64,000 nucleotides of DNA from Malus domestica (GCF_042453785.1 NC_091669.1:14987001-15051000), one strand, 5' to 3'; counted from the first letter of the stretch, positions 1 through 10,741 are shown. Program-made: numbers and translations. The notes: a model not told the origin generated them from the sequence alone.

Positions 1-146
1 AAGTATTTTAAGATTTATTTAATTAATGATTTATATGATTTAATTAGGGTTTTGATTTAGTCTAGGTTTCCTTGTCTTGTAGACAAATGATTGTTTTGAT
101 TTATTTCCTAGTATTGTTTCTTTGTAATCTTATAAATACCTCCTTA

Positions 147-2708
147 GAGCAGTTCCACCAAGGCTTGATAGGCCGACACATCCAAAAAATGGATTGGCCT
201 CCCGCATTTCTACTCCACCCCAGCCCAAGCCAAGGCACATGCCAGCCCAAACCAAAGCACATGCCAGCCCAGAATCAATAGACCTGTTGACTGGCCCATC
301 TGATGCCATGCTGACGCTAGTGTGGTGTCAGAGGCCATTTGAATTTTTTTTTGCGCTAGGTGCGTGGGAAGCACATTCGACTGGGCACACGTCGCCGACA
401 AGAATCTAGAGTCGGGGCTCGCTTGCACAGGCACACTTAGCGCACCAATAGGGAGGCCAAGTGGCCGGTCTTGGGCTGTTGGATTTTCAATTGTAAAAAA
501 AAATTGAATTTGAATTTTGATCTGGACCGTCCGATTACAGATTAACGGTCCACATTTCCCCCCTAAAAAAAAAGGCACAACGGTCAGAATTATGACCGTT
601 GGCCACGTATCAACTTATAGACTGTTAGATTTTAATATTTTTCAAATCCAATGGTCCATATTAATTACCTAAATTAAAATTTATAAAAAATTAATTAAAA
701 ATTGTTAAAAAATACAGAAAAAAATTTTATCTAATTTTTTTCCTATAAATACCAAACCCTCATCTTCCACCTTACACCATATTTCAATATTTTCAACACT
801 TTCTACCAAAACTTTCATATACTTTTTGTGTGAAAAAAAAACCAAGAACCTCATCCTTTCTTTTTTTGTCCATATAAACCCTACATCCCTACATCCATCT
901 TCATCATTTTTAAATCTTGAGTTCTTGCAATGTCTTCTTCAAGGAGAGTATATAAACAGTTTGAGAAGCAACATAAAAGATTGTTGGCACAACAGGAAGA
1001 ATTGGTCAATCTCGAGGAAGGTGGAGGTGGAGATGAGGCTTTTGCAATGGAGGAAGATGAGGATGATTACCATAGAAGGTAGAGGGCCTCACATTCCCAC
1101 CGTGTCATGGAAGATGTGGGTTAGATATCCAAACCCAGACGTGCTACAAACTTCTATAGAAAGAGGGAAAAATGAGGTACAAATATCTTGGAAGATTATT
1201 TTATCCCCAACTGTGTATTCCTTGATCAAGTTTTTAGACGTCGTTTTAGAATGCAACGAAGTTTGTTCGACAAAATCATGAGTGTTGTTTGCGACCATGA
1301 TCAATACTTTGTGCCAAAAAAAAGATGCTTTTCATGTTCTAAGTCTTCTTCTTGAGCAAAAAGTTACTGCTACATTGCGGATGCTTGCATATGGAGCATC
1401 TGCAGATCAAGTGGGTGAGATAACAAGGATGGGAAAATCAAATGTTCTGGAGTCCCTGATGTGGTTTTGCTCCGCAATCGAAGTCCTTTATACGAAGAAG
1501 TACCTCAAGAAACCGACGCCTATGGATCTACGAAGGCTACTGAGGAAGGGTGAGATGCGAGGCTTCCCTGGCATGATTGGAAGCATCGACTGCATACTCT
1601 AGACCTAGAAAAATTGTCCAAGTGCATGGCAATGAGCGTATGGCAACAAAAAAGGAGCCAAAAGTATCATTTTGAAAGCAGTGGCTTCATTTGATACATG
1701 GATTTGGCATGCATTTTTTGGTGTTCCAGGAGCTTAGAATGACATAAATGTCCTTACCCAATCTCCAGTGTTCGACGAATTGCTGCAAGGAAAAGCACCC
1801 AGAGTCACATATTCAGTCAATGATCATACATAGGAACAACCGTACTACCTTGCAGACGACATTTACCCAAGGTGGATAACGTTTGTCAAAACAGTCCCAC
1901 ATCCACAAAGTGAAAAAGAAAAACACTTTGCAAAATGTCAAGAGGGGTGTAGGAAAGATGTGGAACGTTGTTTTGGTATCCTGCAAGCTCGTTGGGCGAT
2001 TGTGAGGTCAGGTGCCAGAATGTTTAATGTTAAGGCACTTCGATCCATTATGATGACGTGTATTATTCTCCACAACATGATTGTGGAAGATGAGTATGAT
2101 TATGATGCCGTCGACGAATATGAGCCAGACACAATGAACAACTCAAGAGCACGTATCTATTGTGCTCATGACAGCACAGAAGATCCTGTGCAACATAAGC
2201 CATTGGAACGAGATGGACGTTACAATCAATTGATCGCTGAGCGGTACACTTCATTGCAAGAGCCATACTTGCACTGTACCCGTCAAAGTGACTTGATTGA
2301 GCACCAATGGGGATTGCAATAAGGTCAAGATAATTAAAAGGATCTTGTGGTGGAACAATAAAGTTCTTAGTTTATTTAGTGTGTTTTTTTTAAGTTTATT
2401 TGATGAGTTTATGTAATTTTATTTAGTGTGTGTTTTTAAGCTTATTTGATGAGTTTATGTAATTTTATTATGATAATGACACGTAACGTGATGAGATTGG
2501 TTAAAAATCCTATCTGAAATTAAAACAATTTATTTATTTATTATTTTATAAAAAAAGTAATAAAATTTTAAATGGGTTGGGTGCCAACGCATTTTGTAAG
2601 GGTGGAGATGCATTTGGCCTATTACTGTTTATTGGGGTCTATCACTGTTCACTGAATGGATTAAATGGGCTGGGTGCTGGCGTATTTTTTTTAGGGGTGG
2701 AGTTGCTC
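147..2708 (+). mobile_element. PIF/Harbinger DNA transposon, decayed
   Basis: The element has 13-bp terminal inverted repeats: GAGCAGTTCCACC at 147-159 and GGTGGAGTTGCTC at 2696-2708, which differ at two positions when one is reverse-complemented. It is flanked by the 3-bp target duplication TTA (144-146 and 2709-2711), the hallmark of PIF/Harbinger. The inside carries a broken ALP1/HARBI1-like transposase. The subterminal parts hold repeated CCAGCCCAAG-like motifs. No second, Myb-like ORF could be recognised. Boundaries are read directly; the superfamily follows from TIR, TSD and transposase together. Confidence 0.88.
930..2322 (+). pseudogene. Harbinger transposase (ALP1/HARBI1-like DDE nuclease) pseudogene
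   Basis: The ATG at 930 opens a reading frame starting MSSSRRVYKQ. It meets a stop at 1080-1082, further stops at about 1122 and 1170, and a frameshift in the A-run near 1315-1323. Beyond that, 1320-1600 encodes the helix-turn-helix-like segment and the GSIDC motif holding the first catalytic Asp of the DDE_4 nuclease. More stops follow at about 1600, 1735 and 1830. The C-terminal part (1960-2322) is open and contains ERCFGILQARW and LHNMIVEDE, both typical of plant ALP1-like transposases. The family cuts and pastes its own DNA, usually with a separate Myb-like partner. This copy cannot make a functional protein. Confidence 0.88.
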
Positions 2709-4414
2709 TTATGGAGAAGAATAAATGATTGAGATAGTATTTTGAGAATTGTGAGATTGTAGAGAATTCTAATCTATCATAAACCCTTTATTTTCAACCT
2801 TTGATAGTTGTGTATTGCTGTTAGGGGTGGGCACTTGAAACCGAAAATCGAAACTAAAACACGAATTGAATTGAACCGCACCGAATGATTTGGTTTTGCG
2901 GTTTTGAAACGGTTTCAGTTTCGAAACTGAACTGCAGCAAAGAAAACAGTTTGGTTTCGGTTTTGGGTTTTCAAAACTGCACCGAAACTGAAACCGCATG
3001 TTATGTTTTAAACTTTTAATTAGTTCAACTAGGTTACTGGACTATCATCCAATTTTTCACTTTAAGTTCGAGTCCTGAAGGCTAAAACTCATCTTAATCT
3101 TTTCCTTAAAACTCATCTTCTTAAAACTCATTTTCATATCTCTCTCAAAAGTCAAAACCCATCTTCATCTTTTCTGCAGTCGACATTAGTGCCCTGAACT
3201 CACTATGTGCGACCTGGCTGTTTGCATCTTTGCGACCTTACTACTTGCATCCCTAGATCCCCTTCATCTGCAAGCCCTAAACTCTGCAAATCAAAAGCTC
3301 TGCAAAACAAAATTGGCAAATCATTCACTTGCTCTTCGTTCCAGCTAATATGGTAAGAATTTGGAACTTGTATTAGTTAGTTTAATTAATAATTTGTAAT
3401 TAAATTAATTTTACAGTTAGGGTTCGTTTGAATCAAAGATTCAATTTAAAGCCTTGGATGTGAAATCGAAGTTGAATCCATTGAATCTTTAACATGGGAT
3501 GAGATGAAACTATGTTTATTTCTGTTGTAAGCACTGAGCATCGGTCATAGTGAGGGGGTTGGAATAACATTTGCACTTTCTTCGAGTGTTCTGCATACCA
3601 CATTATATATGGATGGCAAAATCAAGAATTTTCATGAATGCAACTTTTCTTACTCATAGGACAATGAAAATTCTAAAGTTAAGCAGCTTATTCCACTTAA
3701 GAATTTTTTCCTCTCTTTCTTTCTTGTTTTGCAAATCGTCTGTTATTGATTTTTTTTGTTTTCATTGTTCTTTTGTTTTTTCTTGTGGGGTGATTGGCGC
3801 TACATACTGATGATGCATATTGATTCTAGGGGTGGGTTCAAAAAACCGAAAATTGAAAAAAAAAACAAAAACCACATAAACTGTTAAATCGAACCGAATC
3901 AAATCTAACTTGGTTCGGTTTGCTTTCTGGGGTTTGAAAACTGAACCGAATCGAAGTTATAATCTTATAAATTAATATTTTTATTACTTAAACGGTGTCG
4001 TACTTCAATCTGAAAGATAATTCCTACCCGTACCCTTCGGGCTTTCCATCTTTCAGTCTGAAATCCTTCCCTTATCCTTCCCAAATCCCAAGTTCCCACT
4101 TCCCATTCTCAACCTCTGCCTCTCAGCGCATCTGCGACCTGCGACGGTGCGACCCATCTCACTCTCAATCTCTCGCCCCCATGACCCGTGATGGCGTGAC
4201 CCGCGACCTCCTCTGGCTTTGAGTCCTTTCGTCGTTTCCAGTCTTGAGTCTCTTAACCCACGACTTCCTTTGCATGGTTAGTCAGTTAGTCTCTCATGTT
4301 CTACATATTTTCTTTGATAGTAATGCTTACTATTGTTGTCAATTAGAAGAATCTGATGGGTGAGGAATGGGTTGTCAATTAGATGGGAGGTTTTGATTTA
4401 AGGGTTTGTAACCA

Positions 4415-4880
4415 TTGGTTGTGCATCTGATGAATCCTGACAAGGAGGTGCTTCTACATCTGAAAGCGTGTGCGAGGCGATCGGACTTCCAATTGGGTAT
4501 GAACGTTCATACCCTTGTGGTGAAAACGGAGTTCGACTTCGATGTTTATGTTAAAACCTGTTTGCTCTGTTTGTATGTGAAATGTGGGTATTTGGAACAT
4601 GCACATAATATATTTGATGAAATGCCGGAGAAAAATGTTGTTTTTTGGACTACCGTGATTTGTGGGTACATTGAAGCTCGCCGGTACAGAGAAGCTATTG
4701 ATACGTTTTGCGGGTTGTTGGAGATGGGTTTGAGGTCTAATAGTTTTAGCCTTGTTCGGGTTTTATTTGCATGTGGGAGGTTAGGGGATATAGGCAGTGG
4801 GGTGGGGAATGGATTGATGGATACATAACAGAGATTGGTATGGGTAGGAATGTGTTTGTTGCAACCCGATTGCTATGCCA
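4415..4880 (+). pseudogene. PPR (pentatricopeptide repeat) gene fragment
   Basis: The frame opened at 4415 (no ATG; it enters in the middle of a gene) encodes about 130 residues of a plant PLS-class PPR protein. It includes KCGYLEHAHNIFDEMPEKNV and WTTVICGYIEARRYREAI, the typical second-helix and linker pattern of 35-residue PPR units. The nearest relative I can recall is the Arabidopsis At3g08820 type. Near 4800 the frame shifts (IGSGVGNGL versus an expected GEWIDGY, which is in another frame), and homology fades near 4880. PPR proteins bind organellar RNA. This piece lacks the N-terminus, most repeats and the C-terminal domains, and looks like a fragment captured by the surrounding transposon. 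Confidence 0.75.
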
Positions 4881-5196
4881 TGGTTGGCATACTTCCTGTA
4901 GTCAGAACGAAATTCATAAGTTATCAAGGAAAAAGGTAGGACTAGTGATTCCATTCAGCTCCTCAACCTGTACATGGAATAGACATCATATCACACATAA
5001 GCTAGGGTGTAAATCTTAAAAGTGAAAACTGTTGAATTTCAAATGTGTAACTCTAAACTAATTTGTCCTTTAACTTGCCACTGACCTTGATGTTATGTTC
5101 TGTCCTTTCTGCATCCGATGAATGTATAAGCACCATCACATTGTGAATCTTATGTCTCAATTTATTTAAAATTTCCGATTTCAATTTTTTTTATTT

Positions 5197-5423
5197 TCGG
5201 TTACGGTGGTTTGGACATGTGCAAAGAAGGCCTACTGACGCTCCGATTAGAAGATGCGACTATGGGACAGAGGTTCAGGGCCGAAGGGGTAGAGGAAGAC
5301 CCAGGAAAACTTTGAGAGAGACCCTAAGAAAAGACTTAGAGTACTTGGATCTAACGGAGGACATGACACAGGACAGAACACAATGGCGTTCTAAGATTCA
5401 TATAGCCGATCCCACTCAGTGAC
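5197..5423 (+). mobile_element. RTE-type LINE, 3' end fragment (copy A)
   Basis: The sequence encodes the last part of a plant RTE-clade [20 protein letters not shown], a basic [11 protein letters not shown] stretch, then [12 protein letters not shown] and a stop. It is about 90% identical by eye to 9888-10105. It lacks the microsatellite tail and everything upstream. It abuts the tandem-repeat block immediately downstream. Confidence 0.8.
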
Positions 5424-5681
5424 TTGGATTTTCCAAGTCTCCAACCGAGAAGTTGTCCTCGCTCGGGAAATTAAGGGAACACTACCTCAACCTACATGCT
5501 CCACTCACAAAGCTCCAACATACAAGCTTCAACAAAAGAAAATTCAAAGAACTTAGCGAAGAAGGCTTTGGTGATTTAACACAATACGTTGAAATGAAGG
5601 AAAGCTTATTTATTGATATCCCCGATAAATTACAAATATGTACATATACTTGAGTCAAAATAAACAAACAAGAGGGAGCCT

Positions 5682-6356
5682 TCACAAATGTTGCTTAGGA
5701 GAAGTCTCGGCAGTCGGTAGAGCCCCAGAAAGAGAAGGCACCGGAGGGGGATCATTCGGAGCCTCAGTACTGGACAGAACCCTAGAAGGAGGAGGCATCA
5801 GAGGTTGATCATTTGGAGCTTCATTACGCGGTACAGCCCCAGAAGACGAAGGCAATAAATGCCTTTGGAACAAACCCACAAATCTCTGATGATCAAGTAA
5901 AACCTGACCATCAGATTCCTTCATCTGGTCAAGCTTCCTCTTCATGTTTGTAGCATAGTCATGTGCGAGCCGGTGCAACTGTTTATTCTCATGCTTGAGC
6001 CCTCTAATCTCCTGTTTGAGACTCATCACTTCAGCCGCCAATGATTCAACTTGGCGGGTTCGAGCAAATAGGCGTTGAGCCATATTAGACACAGAACCTG
6101 CACACTGAACACTAAGAGCCAGAGAATCCTTAACAGCCAACTCATCAGACCGTTTGGAAAGTAGTCTGTTATCTTTGGGAGTGAGAAGGTTCCTGGCCAC
6201 TACCGCAGCGGTCATATCATTCTTCATCACGGAATCCCCAACGGTAAGAGGACCAGTAGGGGAGACGAAGGATGGGCGCCATATGTTGTCTGGAGAAGGC
6301 GGGGCTGCCTCTTCAACAAGGTTCAAGTCAAAACGGCGGTCGGAGGGGCCAGACAT
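5682..6356 (-). CDS. Coiled-coil, proline-rich ORF inside a repeat (224 aa, unknown)
   Basis: The ORF is intact from the ATG at 6356 (protein start MSGPSDRRFDLNL) to the stop at 5682. An upstream TTG extends the frame by two codons but is not a likely start. Residues about 95-150 form a Leu/Lys/Glu-rich heptad pattern (VESLAAEVMSLKQEIRGLKH) predicted to be a coiled coil. The last 60 residues are Pro/Ser-rich, with an imperfect repeat around EAPND. There is no signal peptide or membrane segment. I do not recognise the family. It may be an accessory ORF of an LTR-type element, since some plant retrotransposons carry extra ORFs antisense to gag-pol. An intact frame among broken neighbours argues for a fairly recent or conserved copy. 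Expression is not shown. Confidence 0.5.
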   Translation of the reverse strand: MSGPSDRRFDLNLVEEAAPPSPDNIWRPSFVSPTGPLTVGDSVMKNDMTAAVVARNLLTPKDNRLLSKRSDELAVKDSLALSVQCAGSVSNMAQRLFARTRQVESLAAEVMSLKQEIRGLKHENKQLHRLAHDYATNMKRKLDQMKESDGQVLLDHQRFVGLFQRHLLPSSSGAVPRNEAPNDQPLMPPPSRVLSSTEAPNDPPPVPSLSGALPTAETSPKQHL

Positions 6357-6496
6357 TTTCAAAGGTGTAGAAAAGAGAAGAGGCCGGACAAATCAAGATC
6401 TTAGAAGTGCAAGAATGGAGCTTCTACTGGTGGATATTCAAGTGTGCTTTGGAACTTAATGTCAGCCTCTATAAAAATCTGCACTCGACGAAGCTT

Positions 6497-6830
6497 CAGA
6501 AATCGAAGAGGCGTTTGCTTTCTCAAAAGCTGGGCTGCTCAGAGACCACGAGGGTCGATCTCAGAAATCGAAGAGGCGTTTGCTTTCTCAAAAGCTGGGC
6601 TGCTCAAAGACCACGAAGGTCGATCTCAGAAATCGAAGAGGTTTGCTTTCTCAAAAGCTGGGCTGCTTAGAGACCACGAGGGCTGATCTCAGAAATCGAA
6701 GAGGTTTGTTTTCTCAAAAGCTGGGCTGCTCAGAGACCACGAGGGCCGATCTCAGAAATCGAAGAGGTTTGCTTTCTCAAAAGCTGGGCTGCTCAGAGAC
6801 CACGAGGGTCGATCTCAGAAATCGAAGAGG
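6497..6830. repeat. Tandem repeat, five units of 63-65 bp
   Basis: Unit starts (CAGAAATCGAAGAGG) are at 6497, 6562, 6627, 6690, 6753 and a partial at 6816. The first two units carry an extra GC before TTTGCTTTCTC; later ones lack it. The array lies just 5' of the coiled-coil ORF when read on the minus strand. The related phrase AAATCGAAGAGG recurs down to about 8060. Confidence 0.95.
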
Positions 6831-6833
6831 CAC

Positions 6834-7200
6834 CTACTTTTCCAGCCTTGTCAGCACCTGTCACACGCACACTCAGCTTTGCGGAAATTATGGGCATTCT
6901 GTCGAAGATTTCTGGCGAAGTAGAAAGCACATGAATCGTACTGTTCAATCACCCACTTCCCACACGCAACAGTAGCTCATGGGTGCCACATATAACTTTG
7001 CCAAAGTCCTCTGACAAAGTTGAGACTACTTTTCCAGCCTTGTCAGCACCTGTCACACGCACACTCAGCTTTGCGGAAATTATGGGCATTTTGTCGAAGT
7101 AGAAAGCACATGAATCGTACTGTTCAATCACCCACTTCCGACACGCAACAGTAGCTCATGGGTACCACATATAACTTTGCCAAAGTTCTCTGACAAAGTC
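6834..7200. repeat. 192-bp direct duplication
   Basis: The segment beginning CTACTTTTCCAGCC at 6834 recurs at 7026. The second copy lacks about 17 bp near 7098 (the GATTTCTGGCGAAGTAG region). Both copies end in the AAAGT..CTCTGACAAAGT phrase. Confidence 0.9.
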
Positions 7201-7332
7201 GAGACACGTGAAGCTTGCAACTCTCACTACATCGCTCTGACCAAGAAGGGTAAAAGAATAGCAAAGAAACAACACTAACAAAGTTTAGACACATAAATTT
7301 TGACGGCCTAGCTACCATATTATTACCCACAA

Positions 7333-7960
7333 GGGTAAAGGAACAGTACCACTGCTGGATAATTGGAAAGTCCCGGTGTGTCAACCTCTGTGCTTCATGG
7401 CAAGGTAGACTAGCAAACATGCCCAACCTTTACTCACATTCGAGAAAACACTCCCAACAAGATTGCTTGCCCCAAAATCGAAGAGGCATCGCCCTCCGAA
7501 TCTCGAGAGCCAGACTCCCAACATGATTACTTTCTCAAAAATCGAAGAGAGGGTAAAGGAACAGTACCACTGCTGGATAATTTGAAAGTCCCTGTGTGTC
7601 ATCCTCTGTGCTTCGTGGCAAGGTAGACTAGCAAACATGCCCAACCTTTACTCACATTCGAGAAAACACCCCCAACAAGATTGCTTGCTCCAAAATCGAA
7701 GAGGCACCGCCCTCCGAATCTCGAGAGCCAGACTCCTAACATGATTACTTTCTCAAAAATCGAAGAGAGGGTAAAGGAACAGTACCACTGCTGGATAATT
7801 GGAAAGTCCCTGTGTGTCAACCTCTGTGCTTCGTGGCAAGGTAGACTAGCAAACATGCCCAACCTTTACTCATATTCGAGAAAACACTCCCAACTCCCAA
7901 CATGATTACTTTCTCAAAAATCGAAGACACCGCTCTCCGAATCTCGAGAGCCAGACCCCC
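7333..7960. repeat. 218-bp tandem repeat, about 2.7 copies
   Basis: The phrase GGGTAAAGGAACAGTACC begins at 7333, 7551 and 7769, giving a strict 218-bp period. The last copy is cut short and runs into shorter degenerate TTTCTCAAAAATCGAAGA units up to about 8060. The similar minus-strand reading frames here are a by-product of the repeat. Confidence 0.95.
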
Positions 7961-9514
7961 AGCATGATTGCTTTCTCAAAAATCGAAGAGGCATCGTTCT
8001 TCGAATCTCGAGAGCCAGATCCCCGACAGGATTGCTTGTTCGAAAACCGAAGAGGCACCACTTTCCCAACTTCAAGAGCCGGATCTCCTTGGATAAAGCT
8101 TGTCTGTAATCTTCACACGCAACATCAGCTTTCCAGATACCACAGACCACTTTTTCAAAGTGCTCTGACAGAGTTAAAACTTGTGAAGCTGGCAGCTCCC
8201 ACTACCGTGCTATGACCAAGCAGGGTAAAGGAATAGCATTATTACTTGATGTTAGGGAGACTCCTATATATGTCGACCTCCATCCCCAACGGACAGGCAG
8301 ACCTGCAAAAATGCTCAACCCTTCCTCTTATCTGAGAGGACACTCCCAACGAAGCCTTTCGAAATATTCAGCTTTCTTTCCCCCCGATAATACCTCTGTA
8401 AACAAGCTATACTAGAGCAAGAATATCTCATATCATCAGGGTTAAAAGCAAGAGTATCTCATATCATGCTTTTTCCCTGTCTTTTCCTTTGGCCTTGTTC
8501 TTACCTGCAAGACAAGGAGAAAGAGAGCAATCAGTCAGCACTTGGAATCAAGCTTCCAGCCAGGAACTGACTGCCTGGAACCCTTACCCTGGCATTGCTC
8601 TCGAGTACTCATCTTCAACATCTTATGCTTCCAAGGAAGATACCGCATCTGCCTGAGGAACAGATAGGGCAAGTGAGAATGATACAAGGAAGCATGTGGA
8701 GACAAGCGTAACAGCACACGTGCCGATACATCCACTACTCTGTCAAAAGCAAAAGTATCCCATATCAGCAGGGTCGAACGTACTCTAAATTTGATGGACT
8801 TGTTTTGACCCTCAAATTCTTCAGTCGGCTTTATACTTTGGAGGAAACCAGAAAACCCTCCAGCCCAGTTCAAGAATAAGCCTGTGAAAAGTTACTTCTT
8901 CAAAAGCAAAAGTATCCCATATCATCTCTTCTCATTTTTCTTCTCTTTATCCTTCATGCTGCCTGCAAGATAGGGAGAATGTGAACAATCAGCCGGAGCT
9001 CTGATTGCTTACCTTGTCTGTTACCTCTTTCAGCAGATCCCCTAGCTCGGCGACTTGGGGGACTCCTACTACATGGTTTGTATCGCGCTTGATCAAGCCT
9101 GAAACTACAAGTAAGCTTCAAGTGACATTGATACATTACCTTGTGCATCTCCACCAGTTACTGATACCACCCCTGGATGGAGGAAGAGTACTTCCAGAGA
9201 AGATTCCACATCTACCTATGAGACAGATAAGGAAAGTCAAGCCGATACCACACTTCGGGACTTAGAAGTTTCGTGGTTACGAGATCATTCTCCCACAATA
9301 TTTCCTAATGTCATTTGTACTAAATCATTCACTTGTACTCCCTAAAGGAGAGCTTGAACTTATGTACTTCTGTAAACCCTTCACAATTAATGAGAACTCC
9401 TCTATTCCGTGGACGTAGCCAATCTGGGTGAATCACGTACATCTTGTGTTTGCTTTCCTATCTCTATCCATTTATATACTTATCCACACTAATGACCGGA
9501 GCAATCTAGCGAAG

Positions 9515-10140
9515 ATCACAAAAAGTGACCGTTTTCGCTACCTAGGATCTATTTTGCAAGAGAACGGAGAATTAGATGGAGATCTCAACCATAGAATACA
9601 AGTTGGATGGATGAAGTGTAAGAGTGTATCCGGCGTGTTGTGTGATCGTCGTAGGCCACTGAAGCTCAAGGGAAAATTTTATAGGACGGCAATAAGGCCA
9701 ACGATGTTGTATGGCACAGAATGTTGGGCGGTGAAGCATCAACACGTACACAAAATGGGTGTAGCGGAGATGAGGATGCTTTGTGGGATGTATGGGCACA
9801 CGAGAAAGGATAAGATTGGGAATGAGGATATCCAAGGTAAAGTAGGAGTAGCCAAAATTGAAGGAAATATGAGAGAAAATCGGTTCCGGTGGTTTGGACA
9901 TGTGCAAAGAAGGCCTACTGACGCTCCGGTTCGAAAATGTGACTACGGGACAGAAGTTCAGGGCCGAAGGGGTAGAGGAAGACCTAGGAAAACTTTGGAA
10001 GAGACCCTAAGAAAAGACTTGATTACTTGGATCTAACGGAGGACATGACACAAAACCGAGCGCAATGGCGTTCTAGGATTCATATAGCCGACCCCACTTA
10101 GTGGGAAAAGGCTTTTTTGTTGTTGTTGTTGTTGTTGTTG
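9515..10140 (+). mobile_element. RTE-type LINE 3' end with (TTG)n tail (copy B)
   Basis: The frame from about 9515 encodes the C-terminal part of an RTE-clade reverse transcriptase ORF: DRFRYLGSILQENGELDGD, then AIRPTMLYGTECW, then [14 protein letters not shown] and [11 protein letters not shown]. It is one open frame of roughly 170 codons. A small deletion near 10018 shifts the frame before the usual IHIADPT end (about 10078-10100). The sequence ends in GGGAAAAGGC followed by TTG repeats (10117-10142), the simple-repeat tail typical of RTE elements. It is 5'-truncated; the junction with the repeat block lies near 9505-9515. Confidence 0.85.
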
Positions 10141-10741
10141 TTTTGAAAACTAAAAAAACTGAAACTGAACTGAAAAAAATCAAAACCGAAAAAAAAATGG
10201 ACCAAACTGAACCGAACCAAATTTTTTGTTCAATTTCGGTTTTGGCAAAAAACCAAACCAATTTGAACCGAATCCAACCCTAACTGATGCTGCATATGGA
10301 TATTAGATGATATGAGGTGACTGATGCTGTCAGATTTTATGTTTCCTCTTTCCATGAGATTCTCTATTAAGTCTAATCCCTTAATTTGAGGAAGATTGAC
10401 ATCTAGATGGTGCTAGATTTTATGTTTCCTCTTTTTTTGCAGTTTTGCCGCTGTTTGTTGCTGCAGTTTTGCTGCATTGTTGTCGCTATTTTTGGCTTTG
10501 CTGCATATTCATTAATTAATATATGAGGAAAATAAGACCGTCTTATGCATAAATAAGTGTATATTTTCAATTGTACATTTTTTTTCTCAAAAACTAAACC
10601 GAAACCGTTTGAAACCGCACCAAACCAAACCGTTCATTTCGGTTTTGGCTTTAAAACCGCACCGAACCGCCCGACAAAAAGTTTCGATTTCGGTTGCGGT
10701 TTCATTCGAAACTGCACCGAACCGCACCGTGCCCACCCCTA

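Larger units (their letters stand above)
5424..9505. repeat. Unclassified 4-kb repeat block (possible large LTR/LARD)
   Basis: This block lies between two same-orientation LINE fragments. It begins TGACTTGGATTTTCC and contains a minus-strand coiled-coil ORF, a 63-65-bp tandem array, a 192-bp duplication, a 218-bp tandem array and, at 9300-9500, sequence that looks like the R-U5 end of an LTR (an ATTAATGAGAAC stretch, then pyrimidine-rich DNA ending in ...GATCACA). I saw no reverse transcriptase, primer-binding site or second copy, so LARD/solo-LTR status is inference. I associate this sequence with high-copy repeats of apple and pear, from memory only. The boundaries are approximate. Confidence 0.4.
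3827..10282. mobile_element. Inner hAT-like element nested in the larger one
   Basis: The ends TAGGGGTGGGTTC (3827-3839) and GAATCCAACCCTA (10270-10282) are inverted repeats matching at 10 of 13 positions. They are followed inward by ACCGAA-rich subterminal DNA like that of the outer element. Flanking octamers ATTGATTC and ACTGATGC match at 6 of 8. A longer direct similarity of about 21 bp (ACTGATG.TGCATAT) also brackets the element, so the exact target duplication is uncertain. No transposase is visible. It contains the PPR fragment, both RTE LINE fragments and the tandem-repeat block. Confidence 0.5.
2822..10741. mobile_element. Composite hAT-type element, 7.9 kb, with nested insertions
   Basis: The left end TAGGGGTGGGCAC (2822-2834) and right end GTGCCCACCCCTA (10729-10741) are perfect 13-bp inverted repeats. 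The flanks ATTGCTGT (2814-2821) and ATTGCTGC (10742-10749) match at 7 of 8 positions, as expected for an 8-bp hAT target duplication. Subterminal DNA on both sides is rich in ACCGAA/TTCGGT motifs, as is common in plant non-autonomous hAT elements. No hAT transposase was seen. Most of the interior is later or captured DNA: an inner hAT-like element, a PPR fragment, LINE ends and a tandem-repeat block. Confidence 0.75.

Noticed and set aside
7124-7862. Repeated minus-strand peptides beginning MGMFASLPCHEAQR
   Set aside because: They arise from the 218-bp tandem repeat rather than from a gene family.
6497-8060. Regular repeats that could be taken for a CRISPR array
   Set aside because: The units are direct tandem copies without unique spacers, and the DNA is a plant nuclear genome.
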